Origin: Streptomyces katrae
Lineage (GTDB): Bacteria; Actinomycetota; Actinomycetes; Streptomycetales; Streptomycetaceae
Assembly: GCF_000717655.1 (NCBI RefSeq)
Contig: NZ_JNZY01000018.1
Location: forward strand, 66,218-130,217
Reading direction: 5' to 3'
DNA: 64,000 nucleotides
Part shown: positions 55,719 through 63,890 of the stretch, piece after piece
Position numbering within the stretch: position 1 is the stretch's first letter
How the letters are laid out: the number at the start of each line of letters is the position of its first letter
The notes under the pieces: generated by a model
Told to the model about the DNA's origin: nothing
Databases searched by the model: none
The model's input: only the letters and a program-made list of their open reading frames with translations
Made by a program: the position numbers and the translations under genes

Positions 55719-56522
55719 CTAGCGGTGCCACTGCCAGGCGTGGTCCACCGGGCCGATGCCGCCGCCGAGCGCGAAGCCGGCCGCGATGGCGCCGGTCACG
55801 TACTCCTTGGCCTCCATGACGGCCTGCGGCACGTCCTGGCCCTTGGCGAGCCCGGCGGCCACCGCACTGGCGAGGGTGCAGCCGGTGCCGTGGGTGTGCC
55901 GGTTGTCGTGGCGCGGCGCCCGCAGCCACAGCCGGGTCTCGCCGTCGGTCAGCAGGTCGGCGGCCTCGTTCCCGTGGGCCGCCAGGTGCCCGCCCTTGAT
56001 CAGCGCCCACTCGGGCCCGTACGAGAGGACCGCGTCGGCGGCCCGCCGCATGTCGTCCTCGCTCTCCACCACCACGCCCGTGAGCTGCGCCACTTCGTCC
56101 AGGTTCGGCGTGGCCACGGTGGCCCGCGGCAGCAGCTCCTTGCGCACGGCGTCCAGCGCCGAGTCGGCGAGCAGCGCGTCCCCGTGCTTGGAGACCCCGA
56201 CGGGGTCCACGACGACGGGGGCGGAGGTGGCGGCGAGCAGCTCGGCCACCGTCTCCACCAGCGCGGCGGAGGACAGCATCCCGGTCTTGACCGCCTGCAC
56301 GCCGATGTCGTCCACGACGGCCCGGTACTGGGCCTGCACGGCCTCGGCGGGCAGCTCCCAGACCCCCTGGACCCCGAGGGAGTTCTGCGCGGTCACGGCG
56401 GTCACCACGCTCATCCCGTGCACGCCGAGTGCCAGCATGGTCTTGAGGTCGGCCTGGATCCCGGCGCCACCGCCGGAGTCGGATCCGGCGACGGTCAGGC
56501 ACCGGGGTGGCGTGTCGGTCAT
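55719..56522 (-). CDS. thiD: Hydroxymethylpyrimidine/phosphomethylpyrimidine kinase
   Basis: Makes HMP pyrophosphate for thiamine synthesis. The 267-residue ribokinase-fold protein has [17 protein letters not shown] at the N-terminus, [24 protein letters not shown], and the ATP/anion site [17 protein letters not shown]. The ATG overlaps the thiL stop by 4 bases (ATGA). Confidence 0.95.
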   Translation of the reverse strand: MTDTPPRCLTVAGSDSGGGAGIQADLKTMLALGVHGMSVVTAVTAQNSLGVQGVWELPAEAVQAQYRAVVDDIGVQAVKTGMLSSAALVETVAELLAATSAPVVVDPVGVSKHGDALLADSALDAVRKELLPRATVATPNLDEVAQLTGVVVESEDDMRRAADAVLSYGPEWALIKGGHLAAHGNEAADLLTDGETRLWLRAPRHDNRHTHGTGCTLASAVAAGLAKGQDVPQAVMEAKEYVTGAIAAGFALGGGIGPVDHAWQWHR

Positions 56523-57502
56523 CTCGGGGTCTCCTCGGTGGACGGGTCGGAGCCGAAGTGGTCCCACCCGCCGGTGCTCGTCCAGGGGGCGCCGTCCACG
56601 GTCACCTGGGGCAGCGCGGACCGGTTCAGCACCTCCCCGATGACCTTCCAGCGGGCCGGCAGTTTCACGTCGGGCGGGAAGGTCGCCACGATGGCGTGAT
56701 CTTCTCCTCCGGTCAGCACCCACTGCAAGGGGTCGACCCCGACGGCCTGCCCGATGTCGTGCATCTGGGTCGGGATGTCGACGGCCGCCGAGCGCAGGTC
56801 GATCCGCACCTTGCTGGCCTCCGCGATGTGCCCGAGGTCGGCGATCAGGCCGTCGCTGACGTCGGTCATGGCGGTGGCGCCGAGTCCGGCGGCCGCGGGG
56901 CCCGCGTGGTACGGGGGCTCCGGGCGCCGGTGCGCCTCGACGAAGGCCCGCGGGGAGCGGAAGCCGCGCGAGAGCACGGCGAACCCGGCCGCGGACCAGC
57001 CCAGCCAGCCCGTGACGGCCACGACGTCGCCGGGCTGGGCGCCGGAGCGCAGCACGGGCTCGTGGTTGCGCAGGTCGCCGAGGGCGGTGATGGCGACGGT
57101 GATGGTGTCCCCGCGGACGACGTCGCCGCCGACGACCGCCGCGCCGGCGACCTGGCACTCGTCGCGCAGCCCGTCCATCAGCTCGGTGGGCCAGGTGACC
57201 GGCAGCTCGGCCGGGACGACCAGGCCGAGCAGCAGTGCGGTCGGCACCGCGCCCATCGCGGCGATGTCGGCGAGGTTCTGTGCGGCGGCCTTGCGGCCGA
57301 CGTCGTACGCCGTGGACCAGTCGCGCCGGAAGTGCCTGCCCTCGAGCAGGATGTCCGTGCTCGCCACGACCCGCCGGTCGGGGGCCGACACGACCGCGGC
57401 GTCGTCGCCCGGTCCGAGCCGGACCGCCGGGGTGGTGGTGAGCCGTGAGGTGAGCTCTCGAATGAGCCCGAACTCCCCCAGCTCGCCCACAGTGCCCTTC
57501 AT
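56519..57502 (-). CDS. thiL: Thiamine-monophosphate kinase
   Basis: Phosphorylates thiamine monophosphate to thiamine pyrophosphate, the last step of the pathway. The 327-residue protein has [13 protein letters not shown], the acidic [34 protein letters not shown] and [12 protein letters not shown], as expected for the family. The ATG at 57502 is preceded by AAGGGG. The much longer open frame in this phase has no similarity before MKGTVGELG. Confidence 0.95.
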   Translation of the reverse strand: MKGTVGELGEFGLIRELTSRLTTTPAVRLGPGDDAAVVSAPDRRVVASTDILLEGRHFRRDWSTAYDVGRKAAAQNLADIAAMGAVPTALLLGLVVPAELPVTWPTELMDGLRDECQVAGAAVVGGDVVRGDTITVAITALGDLRNHEPVLRSGAQPGDVVAVTGWLGWSAAGFAVLSRGFRSPRAFVEAHRRPEPPYHAGPAAAGLGATAMTDVSDGLIADLGHIAEASKVRIDLRSAAVDIPTQMHDIGQAVGVDPLQWVLTGGEDHAIVATFPPDVKLPARWKVIGEVLNRSALPQVTVDGAPWTSTGGWDHFGSDPSTEETPR

Positions 57503-57746
57503 CGCTGTGCCCCTTCTTGCCCAGTCCGCTTGCGGTCGCGAGCCGTCACAGCTCTGGGTACCGTCAACAGATACGTCAACTTCTGCCCTTCGTACGCCCC
57601 GCTGTGCGTGGCGCCGTGCCCCCGGGTCTCCCCGTGGTGCTCGGCAACGCGGTACCGTGGCGTCCCTTCTTCCCCGGGCCCACCCGAATCCCTGGGCCCA
57701 CCCGAAGGTTAGGGGAATCGATCCTCGTGGCCGCCCTGGAGGTTCC

Positions 57747-57980
57747 GTGGTACAGGCGTACATCCTTATCCAGACCGAGGTGGGCAAGGCGTCGTTCGTC
57801 GCCGAGTCCATCAGCCAGATCGCGGGGGTGATCCAGGCCGAGGACGTGACGGGCCCGTACGACGTGATCGTGCGCGCCCAGGCCGACACCGTGGACGAGC
57901 TCGGCCGCATGGTCGTCGCCAAGGTCCAGCAGGTGGAGGGCATCACCCGCACCCTGACCTGCCCGGTGGTCCATCTGTAG
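57747..57980 (+). CDS. Stand-alone Lrp/AsnC ligand-binding (RAM) domain protein
   Basis: A 77-residue protein that has only the effector domain of Lrp/AsnC regulators (VQAYILIQTEVGKASFVAES to TRTLTCPVVHL) and no helix-turn-helix. Such proteins can form dimers or octamers and bind amino acids, or modulate full-length regulators. The GTG at 57747 has GGAGG 4 bases upstream. It diverges from thiL and is followed by the DUF3515 lipoprotein gene. Confidence 0.88.
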   Translation: MVQAYILIQTEVGKASFVAESISQIAGVIQAEDVTGPYDVIVRAQADTVDELGRMVVAKVQQVEGITRTLTCPVVHL

Positions 57981-58000
57981 CCCCCGTCTACTCTTGGCCG

Positions 58001-58504
58001 GTGATGTCCTTCCACCGCCGGCCCCTGCGTCTGCCCGCCCTGCCCGTACTGGTCGCGGTACTGGCCCTCGCGGGTTGCACCCCGGGTGGTTCCGAAGCCC
58101 GGGTGGACCCGCCGCCCACGCCGCCCGCCGACGTCGCGGGGTTCTGTGCAGCACTGCACAAGGAGCTCCCGGAGACGGTGGCCGGCCTGGCGCGGGCCAG
58201 GACCGCGCCGGAGTCGGATCTGACCGCCGCGTGGGGCGGCTCGGCGATCGTACTGCGGTGCGGTATCCCCAAGCCCCCCGAGATGACGGATGAAAAGCTG
58301 GGCGGCGTCGAGGTCGACGGCGTCCGGTGGCTGCTGAAGGAGGTCCCCGACAGCGCCGGCGGGGGGTTCCGGTTCATCACCGGGATGCGGCTGGCTTACA
58401 CCGAGGTCCGGGTCGACAAGGAGCATGCCACGGATGCGGGCATGCTGGTCGGTCTGTCCGGCGTGGTGGCCAGGACCGTCCCCGAGGGCATCTCGTCGTA
58501 TTGA
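58001..58504 (+). CDS. DUF3515 lipoprotein
   Basis: A 167-residue exported lipoprotein. Basic start, hydrophobic stretch and lipobox LALAGC with the lipidated Cys at residue 26. The mature domain (CAALHKELPETVAGLARA to VARTVPEGISSY) is a conserved actinobacterial family without known function. The start is GTG at 58001, and ATG at 58004 is equally possible. It lies 20 bases after the Lrp-like gene, in the same direction, and 98 bases from ddl, which is convergent. Confidence 0.85.
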   Translation: MMSFHRRPLRLPALPVLVAVLALAGCTPGGSEARVDPPPTPPADVAGFCAALHKELPETVAGLARARTAPESDLTAAWGGSAIVLRCGIPKPPEMTDEKLGGVEVDGVRWLLKEVPDSAGGGFRFITGMRLAYTEVRVDKEHATDAGMLVGLSGVVARTVPEGISSY

Positions 58505-58602
58505 CGGCCGCCGGGCCCGACGCACCGGGAACCCCGCTTCGCACACCGACCGCCCGCCGGGAATCCCGGCGGGCGGTCGGCTTCGCGCTCTGCGGCTGCC
58601 TG

Positions 58603-59760
58603 CTAGCGCAGCCCGGTGGAGCGGCGCAGGGCCGCCTGGATCAGGCGGTCCACCAGCTCCGGGTACTCGATGCCCGACTCCTGCCACATCCGCGGGTACA
58701 TGGAGATCGGGGTGAAGCCCGGCATGGTGTTGATCTCGTTGATGACGAACGTGCCGTCCTCGGTGAGGAAGAAGTCGGCGCGCACCAGGCCCTCGCAGGA
58801 CGCGGCGTCGAACGCCTCGACCGCGAGCCGCTGCACCTCGGCGGTCTGCTCCGGGGTGAGCGGAGCGGGCACGATCCCGGAGGCGGAGTCGATGTACTTC
58901 GCCTCGAAGTCGTAGAAGTCGTGGCTGGAGACCGGCGGGATCTCGGCGGGCACGCTCGCGCGCGGCCCGTCCTCGAACTCCAGCACCCCGCACTCGATCT
59001 CGCGGCCGCGCAGCAGCGCCTCCACGAGGATCTTCGGGTCGTGGCGCCGGGCCTCGCGGATCGCCTCGTCCAGGCCGGAGACGTCGTCGACCTTGGTGAT
59101 GCCGATGGAGGAGCCGGCCCGGGCGGGCTTGACGAAGAGCGGCCAGCCGTGTTCGCCGGCGAAGTCCAGGATCCGCGCCTTGGCGGCGTCCTGGTCCGCT
59201 TCCCACTCGCGGGGGCGGATCGTCACGTACGGGCCGACGGGGAGGCCGAAGGAGGTGAAGACCCGCTTCATGTACTCCTTGTCCTGGCCGACGGCCGAGG
59301 CGAGGACGCCCGAGCCGACGTACGGGATGCCGGAGAGCTCCAGGAGGCCCTGCAGGGTGCCGTCCTCGCCGTACGGGCCGTGCAGCATCGGGAAGACGAC
59401 GTCGACCTCGCCCAGGGCCTTGGGAACGGCTCCCGGCTCGGTGTAGACGACCTCGCGGTTGGCCGGGTCGACGGAGAGCACCACGGCGCCGTCCTCGGAG
59501 TCCGCAAGCTCCTCGACGCTCGGGAGCTTGCGGTCGGCGATGGCCATCCGCGCGGGCTCGTCGGCGGTCAGCGCCCACCGGCCGTCCGTGGTGATGCCGA
59601 TCGGCAGCACCTCGTACTTGGACCGGTCGATGGAGCGCAGCACGGCGCCCGCCGTGACGACCGAGATGGCGTGTTCCGAGCTGCGGCCGCCGAACACGAC
59701 GGCCACGCGGGGCTTGCGGCCCTGCTGCTCAGGGGTCTGGGGGAGGTTCTCGCTGCTCAT
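58603..59760 (-). CDS. ddl: D-alanine--D-alanine ligase
   Basis: Makes the D-Ala-D-Ala dipeptide of peptidoglycan. The 385-residue ATP-grasp protein has VAVVFGGRSSEHAISVV, MLHGPYGEDGTLQGLLE, SGVLASAVGQDKEYMKR, and the C-terminal NEINTMPGFTPISMYPRMW. The residues resemble a normal D-Ala ligase rather than a D-lactate form, though I cannot prove specificity. It follows gpsA after 39 bases on the same strand. Confidence 0.94.
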   Translation of the reverse strand: MSSENLPQTPEQQGRKPRVAVVFGGRSSEHAISVVTAGAVLRSIDRSKYEVLPIGITTDGRWALTADEPARMAIADRKLPSVEELADSEDGAVVLSVDPANREVVYTEPGAVPKALGEVDVVFPMLHGPYGEDGTLQGLLELSGIPYVGSGVLASAVGQDKEYMKRVFTSFGLPVGPYVTIRPREWEADQDAAKARILDFAGEHGWPLFVKPARAGSSIGITKVDDVSGLDEAIREARRHDPKILVEALLRGREIECGVLEFEDGPRASVPAEIPPVSSHDFYDFEAKYIDSASGIVPAPLTPEQTAEVQRLAVEAFDAASCEGLVRADFFLTEDGTFVINEINTMPGFTPISMYPRMWQESGIEYPELVDRLIQAALRRSTGLR

Positions 59761-59799
59761 ATCGCCACGACGATACCCGCTCGGACGTCCGGAAAGGAG

Positions 59800-60810
59800 T
59801 CAGCGGCGTTCCGGTTTGGCGCTGCGCCCCATGAGTTCCTTCAGTGCGACCAGCGGCGGCTTGCCGTGGTGGACGATGTCGACGACGGTGTCGGTGATCG
59901 GCATGTCCACCCCGTGGCGGCGGGCCAGATCGGCCACCGACTGGCAGGACTTGACGCCCTCGGCGGTCTGCTTGGTGACCGCGATGGTCTCCTCGAGGGT
60001 CATTCCGCGGCCGAGGTTGGTGCCGAAGGTGTGGTTGCGGGAGAGCGGCGAGGAGCAGGTGGCGACGAGGTCGCCGAGGCCCGCGAGACCGGAGAAGGTG
60101 AGCGGGTCGGCGCCCATCGCCAGGCCCAGCCGGGTCGCTTCGGCGAGGCCGCGGGTGATGAGCGAGCCCTTGGTGTTGTCGCCCAGGCCCATGCCGTCCG
60201 CGATGCCGACGGCGAGGCCGATGACGTTCTTGACGGCGCCGCCCAGCTCGCAGCCGATGACGTCGGTGCTCGTGTACGGGCGGAAGTACGGGGTGTGGCA
60301 AGCCGCCTGGAGGCGCTGCGCGACGGCTTCGTCGGAGCAGGCGACGACGGCGGCGGCCGGCTGCCGGGCAGCGATCTCACGGGCCAGGTTGGGGCCGGTG
60401 ACGACGGCGACGCGCTCGGCGGGGACCTTGGCCACCTCCTCGATGACCTCGCTCATCCGCTTGGCGGTGCCGAGTTCGATGCCCTTCATCAGGGAGACGA
60501 GCACGGCGTCGGCGGGCAGCAGCGGGGCCCATTCGGCGAGGTTTCCGCGCAGGGTCTGGGAGGGGATGGCGAGGACCGCGAAATCGGCGCCGGCCGCGGC
60601 CTCGGCCGGGTCGGTGGTGGCGCGCATGTTGGCGGGGAGTTCGACGTCCGGGAAGTAGTCCGGGTTGGTCCGGCCGGTGTTGATGGCGTCGACGACCTCG
60701 CGGCGGCGGCCCCACAGGGTCACCTCGCAGCCTGCGTCGGCGAGCACGATGCCGAAGGCCGTGCCCCAGGAGCCGGTTCCGAAGACGGCCGCCTTCACGG
60801 GACGTGTCAC
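59800..60810 (-). CDS. gpsA: Glycerol-3-phosphate dehydrogenase [NAD(P)+]
   Basis: Reduces dihydroxyacetone phosphate to glycerol 3-phosphate for phospholipid synthesis. The 336-residue protein has the Rossmann motif FGTGSWGTAFGIVLAD, SLMKGIELGTAKRMSEV, and NVIGLAVGIADGMGLGDNTK. The start is GTG at 60810, which overlaps the plsC stop (GTGA). It therefore shares a transcript with plsC. Confidence 0.96.
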   Translation of the reverse strand: MTRPVKAAVFGTGSWGTAFGIVLADAGCEVTLWGRRREVVDAINTGRTNPDYFPDVELPANMRATTDPAEAAAGADFAVLAIPSQTLRGNLAEWAPLLPADAVLVSLMKGIELGTAKRMSEVIEEVAKVPAERVAVVTGPNLAREIAARQPAAAVVACSDEAVAQRLQAACHTPYFRPYTSTDVIGCELGGAVKNVIGLAVGIADGMGLGDNTKGSLITRGLAEATRLGLAMGADPLTFSGLAGLGDLVATCSSPLSRNHTFGTNLGRGMTLEETIAVTKQTAEGVKSCQSVADLARRHGVDMPITDTVVDIVHHGKPPLVALKELMGRSAKPERR

Positions 60811-61559
60811 TTCTGGTCCTCCCCCGCGGCCTTGCGCCGCTGTTCCGCCCTGGCCCTGCGATGGTCGTACGGCTGCTCGGGCGCCTTCTCGCCGCGCAGC
60901 TCCTCCAGCAGCTCGGTGATGGCCTCCATGATCGTCTCGGTGGCGGCCTTGAGCACGTCCGGGGTGGGCTCCCGGTCGTAGAACTCGGAGAGGTCCACGG
61001 GAGGTCCGGCGAGCACCTGGAGGGTCTTGCGCGGGAAGAGCCGCACCTTGTCCTCCTTGGCGTAGGGCGGCATCGCGAGGTTCGCGCCCCACTGGGCCAC
61101 CGGAATCACCGGTGCCTTGGTCATCAGCGCGACCCGGGCCGCGCCGGTCTTGCCGGCCATCGGCCACATGTCCGGGTCGCGGGTGAGGGTGCCTTCCGGA
61201 TAAAAGGCCACGCATTCACCGCGCTCGATCGCGTCCACGGCGGCCCGGAATGCGTCCAGGGCGTTGGTGGTCTCGCGGTAGACGGGGATCTGGCCGGAGC
61301 CCCGCAGGATCGCGCCGACAATGGGGACCTTGAAGAGGGCCGCCTTCGCGAGCAATCGGGGCACCCGGCCGGTGTTGTACTGGAAGTGCGCGTAGGAGAG
61401 CGGGTCCAGATACGAGTTGTGATTGACGGCCGTGATAAACCCGCCGTCGGCCGGAATGTGATCCATTCCCCGCCAGTCCCGCTTGAAGAGCACCACCAGC
61501 GGCGGTTTTGCGATGACCGCCGCCAGGCGGTACCAGAAGCCGATTCTGCGGCGGGACAC
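60807..61559 (-). CDS. plsC: 1-acyl-sn-glycerol-3-phosphate acyltransferase
   Basis: Adds the second acyl chain to form phosphatidic acid. The 250-residue protein has the HxxxxD box as NHNSYLDPLSY, the substrate motif FYPEGTLTRDPDM and the conserved AVNHNSY region. The C-terminal tail is charged. The GTG at 61559 (VSRRRIGFWYRL) is preceded by GAGGAAGG, and the reading frame before it is not conserved. Overlap with gpsA is 4 bases. cofC diverges from it. Confidence 0.92.
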   Translation of the reverse strand: MSRRRIGFWYRLAAVIAKPPLVVLFKRDWRGMDHIPADGGFITAVNHNSYLDPLSYAHFQYNTGRVPRLLAKAALFKVPIVGAILRGSGQIPVYRETTNALDAFRAAVDAIERGECVAFYPEGTLTRDPDMWPMAGKTGAARVALMTKAPVIPVAQWGANLAMPPYAKEDKVRLFPRKTLQVLAGPPVDLSEFYDREPTPDVLKAATETIMEAITELLEELRGEKAPEQPYDHRRARAEQRRKAAGEDQK

Positions 61560-61725
61560 TCGGACACCTTCCTCTAGGACCGGTGCGTGGCTTGGGCACC
61601 TCGTCGGCCGGACAAGTGTGGCCTCAGGTCCGGTCTCTGTCGAGGACACGGTACGCCCCGCCCGGAGCACCGGACCTCCGGGTCGACCGGGCAGAGGCGA
61701 CAATGGGCCGACGCATGACCCGGCC

Positions 61726-62607
61726 ATGACCCGGCCTTGGTCCACACATGTACGGACGCGCACCGGAGGGAAGGGGCCCGCCACGAAAGCGGTCTGGAGT
61801 CTGGTGGTCCCGCTGAAGCCTCTGGCGGTGGCCAAGAGCCGTCTCGCGGCGGCGGTGGGCGCCTCCCGTCCCGGGCTCGCGCTGGCATTCGCGCAGGACA
61901 CCGTGGCAGGGGCGCTGGCCTGCGCGGCAGTCGTGGATGTGGTGGTCGTCACGGACGACGCCCTGGCCGGTGCGGAACTGGCCCGGCTCGGGGCGCGCAT
62001 CGTGCCGGACGCCCCGGCCGCCGGGCTCAACGCGGCGCTGGCCCACGGGGCGCGGGAGATACGTGCGGGGCGGCCCGGAGCGGCGGTGGCCGCGATGAAC
62101 GCGGATCTGCCCGCGCTGCGGCCACCGGAATTGCTACGCGTGCTCGAAGCCGCGTCCGCATTTCCGCGGGCATTTCTGGCGGATGCGGCGGGAATCGGTA
62201 CGACCTTGCTTTCCGCTGCGCGGGACGTGGAATTGGCACCCTCGTTCGGAGGCCCGTCACGGGCCCGGCATTCGGCCTCGGGAGCTGCGGAAATAGCGCT
62301 CGCGGATGTCGAGAGCGTGCGCCGGGACGTGGACACGGCCGCGGACCTGCGGACGGCCCTCGCCCTCGGCGTGGGCCGTCACACGGCCCGATACAGTGCC
62401 GGTATGCAGGCGACCGCGTACACGTACGACTCCCAGACCCGCAGCGGCAGTGTGCTGCTGGACGACGGCACCCCGGTGCCCTTCGAGGCCCCGGCGTTCG
62501 ACGCGGGCGGCCTGCGGCTGCTTCGTCCCGGGCAGCGGGTCCGGATCGAGACGGACGGCGAGGGGCCGGCGCTGCGGATCACCCTGATCACCCTGCAGAC
62601 CTTCTGA
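61726..62607 (+). CDS. cofC: 2-phospho-L-lactate/PEP guanylyltransferase CofC fused to a 67-residue C-terminal module
   Basis: CofC/FbiD activates phospholactate or phosphoenolpyruvate with GTP in coenzyme F420 synthesis. Residues about 15-215 show VWSLVVPLKPLAVAKSRLAA, VVVVTDDALAG and AAMNADLPALRPPELL. From residue 227 a further module follows (MQATAYTYDSQTRSGSVLLD to LITLQTF) that looks like a separate small OB-like protein. Here it continues in the same frame without a stop. The start is uncertain: the ATG at 61726 is used, while the best Shine-Dalgarno sequence (GGAGGG near 61766) has no ATG, GTG or TTG after it. Confidence 0.8.
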   Translation: MTRPWSTHVRTRTGGKGPATKAVWSLVVPLKPLAVAKSRLAAAVGASRPGLALAFAQDTVAGALACAAVVDVVVVTDDALAGAELARLGARIVPDAPAAGLNAALAHGAREIRAGRPGAAVAAMNADLPALRPPELLRVLEAASAFPRAFLADAAGIGTTLLSAARDVELAPSFGGPSRARHSASGAAEIALADVESVRRDVDTAADLRTALALGVGRHTARYSAGMQATAYTYDSQTRSGSVLLDDGTPVPFEAPAFDAGGLRLLRPGQRVRIETDGEGPALRITLITLQTF

Positions 62608-62650
62608 TCCTCGGCCGCTCCGGCCTTCTGACCTGCACGGACAGCACCGC

Positions 62651-62683
62651 GGGCCGGCTTCCCCAGGGAGGGGAAACCGGCCC
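62651..62683. terminator. Terminator hairpin between cofC and hupS
   Basis: A 14-bp stem with one mismatch (GGGCCGGCTTCCCC with GGGGAAACCGGCCC) closes a 5-nt loop, midway between two convergent stops. No clear U tract on either strand. Confidence 0.6.
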
Positions 62684-62697
62684 GGCGTGTGTGACTC
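62677..62697 (+). repeat. REP-like extragenic repeat, partial copy next to the hupS stop
   Basis: The stretch CCGGCCCGGCGTGTGTGAC resembles the cores at 6334-6357 and 25581-25604. It overlaps the right arm of the cofC-hupS hairpin. This is the weakest of the copies. Confidence 0.35.
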
Positions 62698-62706
62698 GTG
62701 GCCTTC

Positions 62707-63381
62707 TTACTTCTTGCGGGCCGTGGTCTTCTTCGCGGTGGTCTTGCGCGCCGTCGTCTTCTTGGCGGGCGCGGTGGTCTTCGCGGTGGCCTTCTTGGCC
62801 GCCGGAGCCGTCTTCTTGGCGGTGGCGGTGGTCTTCTTCGCCGCCGGCGCGGCCTTCTTGGCCGTGGGGGTGGTCTTCTTCGCCGTCGCCGTGGTCTTCT
62901 TCGCCGCGGCGGTCTTGGTGACCGCCTTCTTGGCGGTGGCGGCCTGCTTGGCGGTGGTCTTCTTGGCGACCGTGGTCTTCGCCGCCGCCTTCTTGGCGGT
63001 GGTGGCCTTCTTGGCCGCGGCCTTCTTGACCGTCGCGGAAGCGCCGCCGGAGAGGCTGCCCTTGGGCGCCTTCTTCACCGACACCTCACCGCCCTTGGGC
63101 AGCTTCTTGGTGCCTGCGACCAGGTCCTTGAAGCCCTGGCCCGCGCGGAAGCGGGGAACAGAGGTCTTCTTGACCCGGACGCGCTCACCCGTCTGCGGGT
63201 TGCGGGCGTAGCGGGCCGGGCGGTCGACCTTCTCGAACGAGCCGAAGCCCGTGACCGAGACCCGGTCGCCCGCGACCACAGCGCGGACCATCGCGTCCAG
63301 TACCGCGTCGACAGCGTCCGCGGCCTGCTGGCGGCCGCCCAGCTTGTCGGCAATCGCTTCTACGAGCTGCGCCTTGTTCAC
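62707..63381 (-). CDS. hupS: HupS-type nucleoid protein (HU domain plus histone H1-like tail)
   Basis: DNA-binding protein that compacts the nucleoid, notably in spores. The 224-residue protein has an HU domain at residues 1-95 (VNKAQLVEAIADKLGGRQQA, GFGSFEKVDRPARYARNPQT). The tail of about 125 residues consists of Lys/Ala/Thr repeats of the AAKKTTATAKKT type, like histone H1. The start is GTG at 63381 with GAAGGGGA upstream. The upstream 140 bases are AT-rich for this genome and likely hold the promoter. Confidence 0.95.
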   Translation of the reverse strand: MNKAQLVEAIADKLGGRQQAADAVDAVLDAMVRAVVAGDRVSVTGFGSFEKVDRPARYARNPQTGERVRVKKTSVPRFRAGQGFKDLVAGTKKLPKGGEVSVKKAPKGSLSGGASATVKKAAAKKATTAKKAAAKTTVAKKTTAKQAATAKKAVTKTAAAKKTTATAKKTTPTAKKAAPAAKKTTATAKKTAPAAKKATAKTTAPAKKTTARKTTAKKTTARKK

Positions 63382-63418
63382 GTCTTCCCCTTCGGAGACT
63401 TCGCCAGAACGAATGTGT

Positions 63419-63500
63419 TCAAGCTTATTTCGCACGTTAGGCGGATATATACCGCAAATCAAACACGAAACGGGCTAATCACCCTAGTGCCGCAACGGTG
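63419..63500 (-). promoter_or_regulatory. AT-rich promoter region of hupS
   Basis: The 80 bases upstream of hupS are unusually AT-rich for this genome and contain GCGG-ATATATA-CCGC (63441-63455) and an AAGCTT stretch. On the minus strand, TATATA lies near a possible -10 position, but no convincing -35 hexamer is visible. Confidence 0.35.
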
Positions 63501-63525
63501 TAGGTCGTTACGGAGTTCCTTCGCA

Positions 63526-63753
63526 TCAGTCGCCTTCAGGGAATCGACCCTCGTCGAGGTCCTTCATCAACCTGTCCAGGCGCCTTGCCGCATCGGCGAG
63601 ATCGTGCTTCGCCGCGGCCGTGACGACCAACAGCTTCCGGGACAGCGCCATCCTTACCGCCTCGGGGACTTGCAGTGTGCGCACCTTTGCGTGTGCTTCT
63701 TTCAGCCGGTCCGCGACGAGCTCGTAGAGCTCAAGTTGACTGTCGCGTTCCAT
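63526..63753 (-). CDS. Small conserved hypothetical protein
   Basis: A 75-residue protein (MERDSQLELYELVADRLKEA to EGRFPEGD), mostly alpha-helical by composition, with charged and Leu-rich stretches (VRMALSRKLLVVTAAAKHDL). No domain recognised. It lies between leuD and hupS, where a similar small gene is usual in Streptomyces as I recall. The ATG at 63753 is used, and the open frame extends to 63858 across the hairpin at 63809-63840, which argues for the shorter form. Confidence 0.7.
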   Translation of the reverse strand: MERDSQLELYELVADRLKEAHAKVRTLQVPEAVRMALSRKLLVVTAAAKHDLADAARRLDRLMKDLDEGRFPEGD

Positions 63754-63808
63754 GCACAGATTGTGCCATCTGGGGCGAGTTGTCGCCTCACGGGGCCTCA
63801 ACACACGG

Positions 63809-63840
63809 CTGTGCCCCCCGCCGGAAGGCGGGGGGCACAG
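63809..63840. terminator. Strong hairpin between leuD and the small hypothetical gene
   Basis: A 14-bp perfect stem (CTGTGCCCCCCGCC with GGCGGGGGGCACAG) closes a GGAA tetraloop. It lies 51 bases after the leuD stop on the minus strand. It probably terminates the leuCD operon. Confidence 0.7.
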
Positions 63841-63890
63841 TGTTGTCGATGTGATCACCCAAGGGCGAATAAGCGCTGATCAGGCAGGAA

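Noticed and set aside
62710..63050. Repetitive DNA in hupS as tandem repeat element or CRISPR
   Set aside because: It encodes the Lys/Ala/Thr histone H1-like tail in the correct frame, and units vary in length without spacers.
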